From positions 2,823,501-2,887,500 of the forward strand of contig NZ_LR134384.1 in NCBI RefSeq assembly GCF_900637655.1: a DNA stretch of 64,000 nt. The letters run 5' to 3'. The translations under genes and the position numbers were made by a program. Source of the stretch: Segatella oris. Lineage in GTDB: Bacteria > Bacteroidota > Bacteroidia > Bacteroidales > Bacteroidaceae. Under the pieces are notes generated by a model. It worked only from the letters and a program-made list of their open reading frames with translations. It had not been told where the DNA came from and ran no database searches. Shown here piece after piece: positions 18,259 through 27,665 of this stretch (within the stretch, counting starts at the first letter, position 1; each line of letters starts with the position of its first letter).

Positions 18259-21200
18259 TTACTTGAAATTATACATCACACCAATATTGATGTTATTTGT
18301 AAAGGTTCCATTCTTCGTGAATGGCAAGCTATGCGGATAGCGAGCTTTCGGCATACGGTAAACCGTGTGGCTATAGAACAAAGAGAGGTTACGATTGAGA
18401 TTATAGCCAACCTGCCCTCCGGCATTCAACGCTCCATTAAAGCCTCCCGTTCCCATTAACATACTCGGACCGGCATAGAAATAGACATTCCAACGCCGTG
18501 CTGGGTCGAAACCAGAGATTGCATTAATAGCATTCAACTGATAATCAAACGAGACAAGAACATTGTTGAAGTGTTCTCTGTATAAATCAGCATCATTTGG
18601 GAAGAGCATCTTTTCTGCCATGTATTCGCCCTGCACACGGACAGCGTGGAGAGTTGAGAAGTTATAACCCGCAAATACCATCGCATTCTTGAGAAGGTTG
18701 CCCTTCTGATCAGAAAATTTCCATCTCCAGACGGTTGTATTCCAACCCAAGCCACCGCCTGCAAAGAAACCTTGCAACGGTAGATTATGACGCTTTTCTT
18801 CTGGGAGATCATCATCATAATTGCGGAATTTCCTGCTACGCATCAACATAGCTACCCCTACATTGAGGCTGAATTGGTTGTGACGATTATCATCTGCAGT
18901 AGACAGTTTAAGTGCTGTGAAAGTAGGCTCAAGGGTCACACGCAGGTCATTAGTCAACTTTGTCCAGAGCTGACCACCTAATCGGAACGAATGATAATTT
19001 CCTTCAAAAGTATTGACAAAGCCCTTGTTTGTCTTCTTAGCGTGTCCAAGTTCAAAACCACCGAAAAGATTAAATCCAAAACGCGAATCCCAATTATACT
19101 GTGAAGAAAAGCCTAACGGGTTGACAAGCAAGTCAAACAATGCACCACGCGTACCAATCAGATAGGTAACAGGCTTATTATTGTAATGTCCATCATTCCA
19201 GTTCGCATTAGTTACATGAGCACCACTACGCACTCCAATTGCAGAGTTTGCCCACCAACCTACGAGGAACTTAGAGTCGAAACCTGTCGTCTTGAAACCA
19301 CTGATAGGCGTCTTACTCATAAATGTAGGACCGAAACTGTATTCCAAGAAGAGTGGGCGTCGTGTTGGTTCATCATTATTGCCACGTGCAATTAAATCAT
19401 GGAACGCATCAAACGAGTACATCACACCAATATTCAAGTTGTTGGTAAAGATACCATCACGCGTGTAAACCATATGATGTGGATAGCGGTTTTTTGGCAT
19501 ACGATAGACCGTGTGACTGTAGAAGAGTGAGAGATTACGCGACAGATTATAGGTAACCATACCACCAATATTGGCAGCAAAGTCTGCACCACCGTCGCCA
19601 AAAAGGAATGTCGGGCCGGCATACATGTAGACATTCCAACGGCGCAAGGGATCGTAACCAGCCATAGCATTGAACAGGTTAATCTGGTAGTCTGCAGAGA
19701 AAAGACCGTTATTATAGGTAAATTTACCGATATCATTACCTATACCTTTGAAGAACGCCTGTGCTTCCTTCATCCATTCTATCTGTAAACGAACACTATG
19801 CAGAGCACTGAAACGATATCCACCAAAGAGAAGAGCATTTTTGAAAGCATCATGCTGATAGTTTGTAAAACGCCAATCCCATACCGTATTGTTCCAACCG
19901 AAACCTAAACCTACGAAGAAACCTCTACGCGGTGTATTAAGAGCAACATCCGGCTCTACTTCACGATAGTTACGGGCACCCTTATCACGAGCCAACAAAG
20001 AGAGTCCTAATTTAACGGCATACTCATCATAACGTTCGCGGTCAAGATTGCCATTGTAATGCTCGGTCTGCATATAAGTAGGTTCTAAGGTAAGTCGAAG
20101 ATCATTGGTAAGCTTCATCCAAAGTTGAGCACCAAAGCGGAAAGCGGTGTAGTTGCCTTCATAAGAACCATTGAAACTTGCTGCGGTCTTTTTCATACCA
20201 CCGAATTCGTAGCCCGTGAAGACATTCATTCCAAATGGTGCATCCCAATTATAATGACGCGTAAAGCCAAATGGATTGAACAGAAAGTCAATGTTTACAC
20301 CACGCGTACCTATAAGATTTTTTGCAGGATTACCACCTACCGTACCACTCTTCCAGTCGCCATTCGTCACGTGAACACCAGCACGTACTCCTGCAGCCGG
20401 AGCTAACCACCAACCTACAGCAGCTAAAGCATCAAAGCCACGAGTATTACGTAAAGACAGCCCTGCAGACCTACCGACATACATCGGACCGAAACTATAG
20501 TCGAAGAATACAGGAAAACGAAGATGATGCAACTGTCCATTATCGGACAGGTAACGCTTATCCTTGTCGAAACGCTTCCAGAAACTGCCTGTATTTACCA
20601 TATCTGAAAGCTGCTTGGTAAAATTCCACTGATAAGCAAGGTTTATGCCATAACTGAAGTCGGGATCGCTATAGCCAGGATTATCCAACAGGTTGAGTTT
20701 GGTTGTACCTACTTTAAAATATGGTTCTAAGGCTATGGAAGCATACGGACTAGCAAAAAACTTGAATTGAACTCCCACATGACCATCAACAGATACACCT
20801 GAAGTACTGGCTCCAACAGAAGTCATATCTGCATTCTTCCACGAATTTAATTCTGCGGTCTGAACTCCCAAACCTAAAATTCCTGACACACTGAAAGGAC
20901 GTTCTGGTCGATACCCCAAAAGATAATTACTGAAATTATAAAGGAAATCGACATAACCACCATAAGAGTTATATTGATTGGTGTTGAAAACCGTTGCTGA
21001 TGCGTGTGAATAAGCCCAAGTCTTCTCTAACCCTAAACGAAAGGAAACCATTGGGCTGACAACCTTTCCGGCAGCCAGTCTGAGACTGAGTGTTGGTGTA
21101 AAAGAAGCTGCATTTGTATTATGATAGAAACCACCTACACCTCCACCGAAATTAATGAAGGTATTATTCCAGAAGTTACCACACATATAACGGTCACCCC

Positions 21201-21474
21201 TGAAGCGGTGTCTGCTGTCAAGCACATAGTTTAGAGCATTGAAATTCTTCTGCCGAGGAGCACCATAATAAGTAGTATCCTGTTGCTGAGCCAACATAGA
21301 TTCAGACATTGCATTTTCCAAGTCACTCAAGTCGCGTGCCACTGTATCAGGTTCTTGTATGCCAAACTGACGTACAGAGAAAGGCGGCATCACCTCTGTA
21401 GCAGGATTTATTGTAGCCCTACTACTCACAATATACGTTGATACAGATAACAGTAACAAAAATATTCTTTTCAT
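18259..21474 (-). CDS. large outer-membrane protein with repeated barrel-like modules
   Basis: This 1071-residue protein has a signal peptide (MKRIFLLLLSVSTYIVSSRA). Residues about 325-690 and 708-1071 are clear tandem copies. Both have YSFGP near the start, then IGTRG, an E-G-N-Y-x-(A/S)-F-R-(F/L)-G stretch, LTNDLR-TLEPT, RRWNVY-YAGP and LFYSHTVYRMP, and both end in NIGVMY-F. Residues about 100-285 form a more distant third module (SIALEPYF resembles RLTLEPTY). Alternating aromatic strands suggest outer-membrane beta-barrels. It is the last gene of the five-gene operon, 21 bp after the OmpA-like gene. I do not recognise a named family; a surface structure or secretion role is only inference. 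Confidence 0.75.
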   Translation of the reverse strand: MKRIFLLLLSVSTYIVSSRATINPATEVMPPFSVRQFGIQEPDTVARDLSDLENAMSESMLAQQQDTTYYGAPRQKNFNALNYVLDSRHRFRGDRYMCGNFWNNTFINFGGGVGGFYHNTNAASFTPTLSLRLAAGKVVSPMVSFRLGLEKTWAYSHASATVFNTNQYNSYGGYVDFLYNFSNYLLGYRPERPFSVSGILGLGVQTAELNSWKNADMTSVGASTSGVSVDGHVGVQFKFFASPYASIALEPYFKVGTTKLNLLDNPGYSDPDFSYGINLAYQWNFTKQLSDMVNTGSFWKRFDKDKRYLSDNGQLHHLRFPVFFDYSFGPMYVGRSAGLSLRNTRGFDALAAVGWWLAPAAGVRAGVHVTNGDWKSGTVGGNPAKNLIGTRGVNIDFLFNPFGFTRHYNWDAPFGMNVFTGYEFGGMKKTAASFNGSYEGNYTAFRFGAQLWMKLTNDLRLTLEPTYMQTEHYNGNLDRERYDEYAVKLGLSLLARDKGARNYREVEPDVALNTPRRGFFVGLGFGWNNTVWDWRFTNYQHDAFKNALLFGGYRFSALHSVRLQIEWMKEAQAFFKGIGNDIGKFTYNNGLFSADYQINLFNAMAGYDPLRRWNVYMYAGPTFLFGDGGADFAANIGGMVTYNLSRNLSLFYSHTVYRMPKNRYPHHMVYTRDGIFTNNLNIGVMYSFDAFHDLIARGNNDEPTRRPLFLEYSFGPTFMSKTPISGFKTTGFDSKFLVGWWANSAIGVRSGAHVTNANWNDGHYNNKPVTYLIGTRGALFDLLVNPLGFSSQYNWDSRFGFNLFGGFELGHAKKTNKGFVNTFEGNYHSFRLGGQLWTKLTNDLRVTLEPTFTALKLSTADDNRHNQFSLNVGVAMLMRSRKFRNYDDDLPEEKRHNLPLQGFFAGGGLGWNTTVWRWKFSDQKGNLLKNAMVFAGYNFSTLHAVRVQGEYMAEKMLFPNDADLYREHFNNVLVSFDYQLNAINAISGFDPARRWNVYFYAGPSMLMGTGGFNGALNAGGQVGYNLNRNLSLFYSHTVYRMPKARYPHSLPFTKNGTFTNNINIGVMYNFK

Positions 21475-21495
21475 CTTTCTTTCTGTTTTGTCTAT

Positions 21496-23904
21496 TTATT
21501 CGGCCTCCTCAGCCTGTTTTTCATCATCATTTATAGATTTCGTAATATACTTGAAGCGTTTTCTGTAGACAGGAATATCTGCCTCTTTATATGGATAACG
21601 CTTTCGCAAATCATCATTTACATTTGCCTCCGTTGCATAATATTTCTTGTATGAAGCATTCATGTCAAAGCTATGCTGGAAGTAAGCCAAAAAGTCCGGA
21701 CAATCTATTGCCTGAAGTTTCAAGGCAACATCTGCACCATATTTATTGACAAGGTCTGCCAAAGTAGCATTCTCCATATCAGGATCGTTTGCTGCAATGA
21801 TGCCTTTGAGATACCACTTCTTAGCTAAATTGTCGGGCAAAGAGTCTACCAACGGTTCAACTTGTTTATAGGTATAACCAAGTTCCGGTGCGAGTTCAGT
21901 GCTCAGGACTGCACGATTAACGGGATTCGTCTGCATGACATATTGAAGAGCCTTTTTTGCACGCATTTCCTCATCTGCAGTTTTATTCTGTTTGAAGAAC
22001 AAAGTCTGCAAGTCAATCATCATTTTCAGTTCATGGAACTTACCTGTATCAGGCAGTTTGTTTGCGAGGAAAGCAGCCTCTCCCAACTTACGCTTATACA
22101 GATACATCAATGCTTGATTAGCAACAATTTCTTTGTAATTGACTGTATATGTATAAGAATTATCGAAAGCAATTGGACGTGAGACCTCAACACCAGCTTG
22201 CATATCTATAAACGGAGCCAATATGCTAAGATCTATAGAGTCTTGATCAAGCATATAACAAGCGACACGGTTAGCAATGTAAGCAGCAAACGGACTATAC
22301 TTTGCCGTCTTACGAACCATATTCTGACGATAAGCCCTGAATACGAGTTTCCTTACTTCTGCAGAATCCTTAATTTGTTTCAGCAAATTGTAATAGTCTC
22401 CATTGGAGAATACCTCTGGCCCGTTTTCTGCATAACGCGGGTCATTATAATAAGTCCAAACCGTCTCAACCGGATCAAGGATCTTATTCCTACGAATGGT
22501 ATATGTACTTCTAATCTTACGCTGGTTCTCCATGATACGCACCACAAGTGGATTACTATCCATCATACGCCTCAGAGCTGCTTTATTGCCAGTCTTCCCA
22601 TACCCTCTCAGTTCCTCTGCTTCACTTCTTTGACCATGTGCTATCAATGAATCTGCCACATCATCCCAAGTAAATACACGAGGATCCTTAATAACTAAAT
22701 TCGCACTATTAATCTGGGAGCCAACAATATTCAAAATCTTGCGAGCACGCCTTGCAGCCAGACTTTTATTGAACTGGTAGCCACCTTCTGGAGAAGCACC
22801 ACCCTGAATGGTAAAACTGACAAGCGAACGCCCATAAGAACGAAGCTCACGCACCAGCATATCAAGTGTTTGCTGATTGGTTGTATCAGGAGTAAGCTCG
22901 TCTTTGGCCACAATAAAGTACAATTGCAACTCTCTTGGAACTTCCAAAAGACGTGCCCTTACCTGTTCGAAGAAACGTGGTCCAAGATCCATATCAACCT
23001 TGGCTGTAGAAAGATCGAGCATCTTCCAAGGCTTACGACTATTCGCTGTACCCTCTTTGAAGTCCCGGTAATAAACATGTGTGTAATCTTCAAGGCTCAA
23101 TGTCCCAAACCACTTATATGCCTTGTCAGGATCAGGCTTCGGGTAAGTAACTTCCCAATTCGCCTTCACAGGATGTGAACTCAAAGCTGGGGCAACCTTA
23201 TAATAAGGGTGAAGGGAGTCATTCCTATTGTAATCATAACTCTTACGACGAATTTGATTGGAATGATATTGGAAGCCTTCCAAAACTATTGGTTCCAAAT
23301 GTTGCACGGTATCCTTAGTTTCAACATCCAAGGCAACAGGTTGAAAAATAAGACGTGAATGCTTTGTTGCATAATCTTCAGGTAAGCCTATGGTCACTTT
23401 CCAATGCAAGTTAGGTCCATCATCCAATGGAGGTTGCTCCACAAAATCCACACCTTTGCGTTTGGCATAGACACTTGTACCTTGCAACAGAATAGCATCA
23501 TCGGCGCCAGCAGCAAAAACAATATCGTAATTCAGCTGTGTTCCTTTAATTTCAATCAATTTCACTTGATTTCCATTTATCACCAGTAATGCGCCTGTTG
23601 CAGACACATCCGCTTCAAAATGACCATCATAATCAGGCGTAACAACATCGCTACTCTTGATTTTAACAACACTTCCTAACTCACTTCCTTTCGTACGAAA
23701 AAGATTAGCCTGAGTACGTGCATCCTTTTTATTGTCGAAAACATAAACCGGAACAGACAAAGCTTCCTTACCTTTTCCCTTACCTTCTAAAGTGCGCACC
23801 GTCTTCGAGACATCGCCTGTGATATGTATTACCTGTGCATGCACCTCAGCAGCAAACAGGGAAACAAACAACAGTAGATATATGTATTTGATATACTCTT
23901 TCAT
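21496..23904 (-). CDS. envelope protein with central OmpA-like domain
   Basis: This 802-residue protein has a signal peptide ending VHAQ (residues 1-24). The centre (about 327-395) resembles the OmpA peptidoglycan-binding domain: TIQGGASPEGGYQFNKSLAA then RRARKIL, matching the usual G-x-A-S-P-E-G...N-x-x-L-x-x-x-R-A pattern. The first 300 residues are beta-rich and the last 350 look helical and repeat-like. It could link the outer-membrane module next door to peptidoglycan. It lies 21 bp before the barrel gene and 22 bp after the DUF3575 gene. The flanking regions are not recognised. Confidence 0.7.
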   Translation of the reverse strand: MKEYIKYIYLLLFVSLFAAEVHAQVIHITGDVSKTVRTLEGKGKGKEALSVPVYVFDNKKDARTQANLFRTKGSELGSVVKIKSSDVVTPDYDGHFEADVSATGALLVINGNQVKLIEIKGTQLNYDIVFAAGADDAILLQGTSVYAKRKGVDFVEQPPLDDGPNLHWKVTIGLPEDYATKHSRLIFQPVALDVETKDTVQHLEPIVLEGFQYHSNQIRRKSYDYNRNDSLHPYYKVAPALSSHPVKANWEVTYPKPDPDKAYKWFGTLSLEDYTHVYYRDFKEGTANSRKPWKMLDLSTAKVDMDLGPRFFEQVRARLLEVPRELQLYFIVAKDELTPDTTNQQTLDMLVRELRSYGRSLVSFTIQGGASPEGGYQFNKSLAARRARKILNIVGSQINSANLVIKDPRVFTWDDVADSLIAHGQRSEAEELRGYGKTGNKAALRRMMDSNPLVVRIMENQRKIRSTYTIRRNKILDPVETVWTYYNDPRYAENGPEVFSNGDYYNLLKQIKDSAEVRKLVFRAYRQNMVRKTAKYSPFAAYIANRVACYMLDQDSIDLSILAPFIDMQAGVEVSRPIAFDNSYTYTVNYKEIVANQALMYLYKRKLGEAAFLANKLPDTGKFHELKMMIDLQTLFFKQNKTADEEMRAKKALQYVMQTNPVNRAVLSTELAPELGYTYKQVEPLVDSLPDNLAKKWYLKGIIAANDPDMENATLADLVNKYGADVALKLQAIDCPDFLAYFQHSFDMNASYKKYYATEANVNDDLRKRYPYKEADIPVYRKRFKYITKSINDDEKQAEEAE

Positions 23905-23926
23905 CTTTTTTCAAATAATTATATTT

Positions 23927-24484
23927 TTACCATATCGTATAAGAAAGGGTAACTCCTATCTTTGTAGGCAAGATATGCAACGACTTAAAACCATCTTTTG
24001 TAAGACCTGAACCATCATTGAGCTCAATTAACTGTCCATCAGTACGCGTCTTGGCATGACTTGTCCCAACAAGTCCCACACCAGCGTGGGCATCAATTGC
24101 CAACTTATCTGACAAAGCAAAGACATAACCGAAAGTAATCCCTGCACCTAAGGCATAACCATCATAGCATACACCCTTATGTGTTACTTTGTAATCAGCA
24201 ATCAAAAGCCCGGCTCCAACAAAGTGATGATAAAGTGGACGGCCCCCAAAATAATATCTATACTCAGGTTGTACACCTACCACTTTCATATTATCGTGGA
24301 TATAAGGATTGTGATTACCAAAGACAGTCAGACCTAATGTAGAGCGGTTGCCAATTGTCATCTCGGCACCAAGATTATAGGTTTGTGTTGCCAACATCAT
24401 TAAGTCTGTGTTGACACTCAGTTTCTGTGCATGGGAAACTACTGTTCCCAAAGCCATGATAAAAATCAAAAATATCTTTTTCAT
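23927..24484 (-). CDS. DUF3575 family outer-membrane protein (single domain)
   Basis: This 185-residue protein has a signal peptide ending SHAQ, then KLSVNTDLMMLATQTYNLGA and EMTIGNRSTLGLTVFGN, the N-terminal signature of DUF3575. VQPEYRYYFG and GAGITFGYVFALSDKLAIDA fit an eight-stranded barrel. In Bacteroidales DUF3575 proteins are often found near fimbrial or OmpA-type genes, but no fimbrillin is seen here. It is 17 bp after its larger paralogue at 24,502. Confidence 0.75.
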   Translation of the reverse strand: MKKIFLIFIMALGTVVSHAQKLSVNTDLMMLATQTYNLGAEMTIGNRSTLGLTVFGNHNPYIHDNMKVVGVQPEYRYYFGGRPLYHHFVGAGLLIADYKVTHKGVCYDGYALGAGITFGYVFALSDKLAIDAHAGVGLVGTSHAKTRTDGQLIELNDGSGLTKDGFKSLHILPTKIGVTLSYTIW

Positions 24485-24501
24485 TTCTAATATAGCCTTA
24501 G

Positions 24502-25659
24502 TTATGCATATTTAGTTCCTTTTCCATATCGCTGTTGTTTTGGCAATAACAAATCACTAAAAGTTACTAATGTAACTCCTTTATACAGACTGTTTTCCTG
24601 TAATCGTAACATAGCCATCTGTTTTCTCCTGTTTATCATTGGTTCTTTCACCAACTTAAGCATATTTACGCTAACTATAGAATCAGCCGTCTTCACCGTC
24701 TTTTGTTCAGGTTTACTATCCACTTTCAGTGTTTGTCCTCCTTGTTCTCCAGCTGTACGGACAGCTTTCAAAGAGTCTTCCATATAGCGTTTCTCGTTTT
24801 CCATACGCTGCTGCTCAAAACGTTTTTCATAGTTAACCTTCTCCAATGAGTCACGACGCATCTTGTCAGCAACCTTATTGGCCTCATTGATACTGTCACC
24901 TCGAAGTTTAGCTGTAGCCAATGCTATACGATAGTCATTGTCAACCAGAATACGTTTCTTGTATTTGTTAGCCACTTTCGGCCCGAAATGATAAATCAGT
25001 GATGCCCGCAGAACATCTGTCGAAGCTGCATAAACTAACGGAGAGAATGTAAGTTTATAACCATCCTCAGGTTTTGTCGTTGTATATTCATAACGGTTAC
25101 CGTTGCGTACACGTTCATACTCCTTATATTTTGCAAATACGAGTCCGGCATTCACACCCAAATCAAGATCCAGACAACTGCCATTCATATAAGCATAGAG
25201 CTGACGAACATAACCAAAGGAGAGTCCGCCAAAAAACGAACTACCCCTACGCCCCGTCGCTTTCAACTTAATATCGAAAGCATTTGCACCAACATAGACA
25301 CCCCAATAAAATACATCTTTAGGTTTCTTCCCATGCCAGTATTTCCTCAACTGCAACCTGCCATCATACAGGTCATAAACATGATAAGGAGTCTCTTTCG
25401 ACTGCTCCTTCCAATTAAGACGGCCCTGCAAGCCAATTGTCCATTTACTCCAGTTCTTGTTGCCTAACGTAAATTCTGCTCCTACATTAGGAGTCATGGC
25501 AAGCCAATCCACGGTATTGGTTCTAATGTTGAACCTCTGTCCAAGCGTCAGGGTGTCTACCTTGTTGTAGTACAGCTGCTGTGCATCTGTAGGTGCAACA
25601 AAAAACAACTGCACGAACAGCAGACAGAAAGCCCATCTACATACTTTAGAATGATTCAT
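24502..25659 (-). CDS. DUF3575-like protein with long charged helical tail
   Basis: This 385-residue protein has a signal peptide (about 1-26, ending TDAQ). Residues 43-225 resemble DUF3575: RTNTVDWLAMTPNVGAEFTL, then a barrel pattern ending in SLIYHFGP. Residues about 240-302 are charged and probably coiled (NEANKVADKMRRDSLEKVNY), with no known domain after them. The N-terminal half is paralogous to the next gene. The tail might reach the periplasm or contact the OmpA-like protein; that is inference. Gaps to its neighbours are 17 and 25 bp. Confidence 0.7.
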   Translation of the reverse strand: MNHSKVCRWAFCLLFVQLFFVAPTDAQQLYYNKVDTLTLGQRFNIRTNTVDWLAMTPNVGAEFTLGNKNWSKWTIGLQGRLNWKEQSKETPYHVYDLYDGRLQLRKYWHGKKPKDVFYWGVYVGANAFDIKLKATGRRGSSFFGGLSFGYVRQLYAYMNGSCLDLDLGVNAGLVFAKYKEYERVRNGNRYEYTTTKPEDGYKLTFSPLVYAASTDVLRASLIYHFGPKVANKYKKRILVDNDYRIALATAKLRGDSINEANKVADKMRRDSLEKVNYEKRFEQQRMENEKRYMEDSLKAVRTAGEQGGQTLKVDSKPEQKTVKTADSIVSVNMLKLVKEPMINRRKQMAMLRLQENSLYKGVTLVTFSDLLLPKQQRYGKGTKYA

Positions 25660-25684
25660 AACTATTTATAAAATCGTTTTCACT

Positions 25685-27112
25685 TTACTTTTTCGTACTC
25701 AACATCTCAAGCAACTGCTTCGCATAGCTGTCATCAGGCTCAAGCTTTATAATCTTTTCTGCATAGCTGACAGCCTGTGGCATTACTTTCTTTGTATAAT
25801 AATAATAGGACAGTTGCTTATAGCATTCTATCATATAATCCTTGTCACCACCATCACGTTCAAGAAGTTCAGCTGCCTGCAAATAATAAGGTTTCGCAAG
25901 TCCACGCTCATTCTTCGGATCCATCAATGCATTGGCTTTTGCTCTCCAATAAAAACCCACATAGCTATCTGGGCGTAACATAGAGATTTCAGCAAACACT
26001 TTCTCTGCTTGTTTAAGTGCTTCCATACTCTTTTCACTCATCTGGCCGTTCGTCTGATTACTTGTAGCTTTACGCCAATAGAGCAATCCCAACTGGAATA
26101 AATCACGTGAGCGGTCGTAAGTGGAGTCCGTTATTTTTGCCAAGTTCTCGCGTGTGTATTTAATTGCATTATCATAGTCACCTATTTTTGAATAGGCATT
26201 GGCAATATCCTTATTTATTCCAGGCACATCCTTTGCTAACGCACGAGCTTGCTCAAACTTCTGAATCGCTTCTGACGTACGGTCTAATCCATTGAGCACA
26301 TAGCCATAATAAAGGTAATCGGTATAACGTATCTTGGCCGAATCTTTATTCATATCCACCAATTCCTTGGCATTCTCCAATGCTGCATTGAAATGTTCCA
26401 AATCAGTGTTACAATAGAGCATCACTCTTAATAAATCTGTATTATGAGGATAGATACTATTACCTTTCGTCGCAATACTCAAGGCTTTTTTGTTATTCCC
26501 AGAAAGAAGAATAGACTGTGCATAGTGCACAAGTTCATTCTCGGTCATCTTTGCCAATCCCTGCTTTTCGTATGAAGCAATTGCTGCATCATATTTCTGG
26601 GCACCATAATACAACTCTGCGACCCGCCCATCTATAGAAATATCAGGACGCAACTCCTTTATAAGATTCAACCGGCGCATGGCCTCAGGCATGTCTGTGA
26701 ATTTCACTAAGTCGGCATACTTAAAATATGCTTCTGGGTCATGACGGTCGAAATATATCGCACGATTATAATAATATTTCGCAGAATCCACCCAACCTTT
26801 CGCTCTTGCAATATCGCCTCCCAAATTGATAGCCTTGGGAGTAATCTTGTAACATCGCTGAGCTTTGTTGAAATACATTTCTGCTTCATCAATTTTTCCT
26901 GCCTGCAAATAGGCTGAACCGATAGCTGCAATCATGTCTGTATTTCCCTTATCCAATTTGATTGCACTTTCTGCATACGATTGAGCCAAGTCTGTATTCG
27001 TCTTAATCAGTTTTACCATTTCTTCAATATTTCCTTTTTGCATTGGATTTTGAGCGAAAGAAGACGAAATTGCTACCCAAAGAATAAAACCTAATAATTT
27101 AAATTTACACAT
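25685..27112 (-). CDS. periplasmic TPR repeat protein
   Basis: This 475-residue protein has a signal peptide ending SSFAQ. Helical TPR-like repeats fill the rest, for example AAIGSAYLQAGKIDEAEMYF, IANAYSKIGDYDNAIKYTRE and YYYTKKVMPQAVSYAEKIIK. No lipobox Cys is present. TPR proteins scaffold envelope complexes such as the type IX secretion system, but this one is not a recognised Por protein. It is the first gene of the operon, with a promoter about 80 bp upstream. Confidence 0.75.
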   Translation of the reverse strand: MCKFKLLGFILWVAISSSFAQNPMQKGNIEEMVKLIKTNTDLAQSYAESAIKLDKGNTDMIAAIGSAYLQAGKIDEAEMYFNKAQRCYKITPKAINLGGDIARAKGWVDSAKYYYNRAIYFDRHDPEAYFKYADLVKFTDMPEAMRRLNLIKELRPDISIDGRVAELYYGAQKYDAAIASYEKQGLAKMTENELVHYAQSILLSGNNKKALSIATKGNSIYPHNTDLLRVMLYCNTDLEHFNAALENAKELVDMNKDSAKIRYTDYLYYGYVLNGLDRTSEAIQKFEQARALAKDVPGINKDIANAYSKIGDYDNAIKYTRENLAKITDSTYDRSRDLFQLGLLYWRKATSNQTNGQMSEKSMEALKQAEKVFAEISMLRPDSYVGFYWRAKANALMDPKNERGLAKPYYLQAAELLERDGGDKDYMIECYKQLSYYYYTKKVMPQAVSYAEKIIKLEPDDSYAKQLLEMLSTKK

Positions 27113-27182
27113 AATATAATATTGACGGTGTTACGCAACACGATAAAATAAGTCCTATATCTCTAATCTTTATAAATCTGCG

Positions 27183-27190
27183 CAAAGTTA
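27183..27190 (-). promoter_or_regulatory. -7 element of the envelope operon promoter
   Basis: The minus strand has TAACTTTG followed by CGC, matching TAnnTTTG. No TTTG lies at the expected -33 distance, where the palindrome at 27,197-27,210 sits close by. A weak core with an adjacent dyad suggests regulated expression. The leader would be about 65-70 nt. Confidence 0.5.
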
Positions 27191-27196
27191 ACATTT

Positions 27197-27210
27197 TTTC
27201 TTGCAAGAAA
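27197..27210. promoter_or_regulatory. 14-bp perfect palindrome (candidate operator)
   Basis: TTTCTTGCAAGAAA is a perfect palindrome placed 6 bp upstream of the -7 element of the envelope operon. Its position within the promoter fits an operator for a dimeric regulator. No regulator gene lies nearby. Confidence 0.45.
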
Positions 27211-27665
27211 ATGAATACACATAAAGAAGCTTTATTAATTTATCATTTATTAACATTATATTTAATCACATCTCCTTTTTCAGAATAGAGTGCTTATTCC
27301 ATTTTCACATTTTCTAAAAATGCAAATCCATCCATAATTTACGTCTTATCCTGGTATAAAAGTATACAAATAAGGCGTAATGGTTGTATATTCTTATTGA
27401 TTAATTATAAGCAAAATAAACTACTTAGCTTATTCTAACACCTATCTCTAATTGGGATATTTTAAAAATATAAGAGGTATTTATAGAAAGTAAAAACGTA
27501 TATATTCGTAGTAAGGTCTTTCTGTTAATCACGCCTTTGTGATTGCCTGATTTTAGTTGACCTTTTATAGTTTTATCCCTAATAAGAGTTGACTCATGTT
27601 ATTCTTTATTCCTAATACAAATTTACTATATTTACCTTATGCCTGATATAGATAGACCATAGCAT

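Larger units (their letters stand above)
27113..27665. other. AT-rich intergenic region upstream of the envelope operon
   Basis: This 553-bp region holds the operon promoter (27,183-27,190) and a perfect palindrome (27,197-27,210). The rest, up to the 3' end of the PAP2 gene, is strongly AT-rich with no reading frame or repeat array that I can support. Confidence 0.7.

Noticed and set aside
18259..27112. envelope operon as the type IX secretion core
   Set aside because: No PorK, PorL, PorM, PorN or SprA-like protein is recognisable; only the general TPR and OmpA-like themes are shared.
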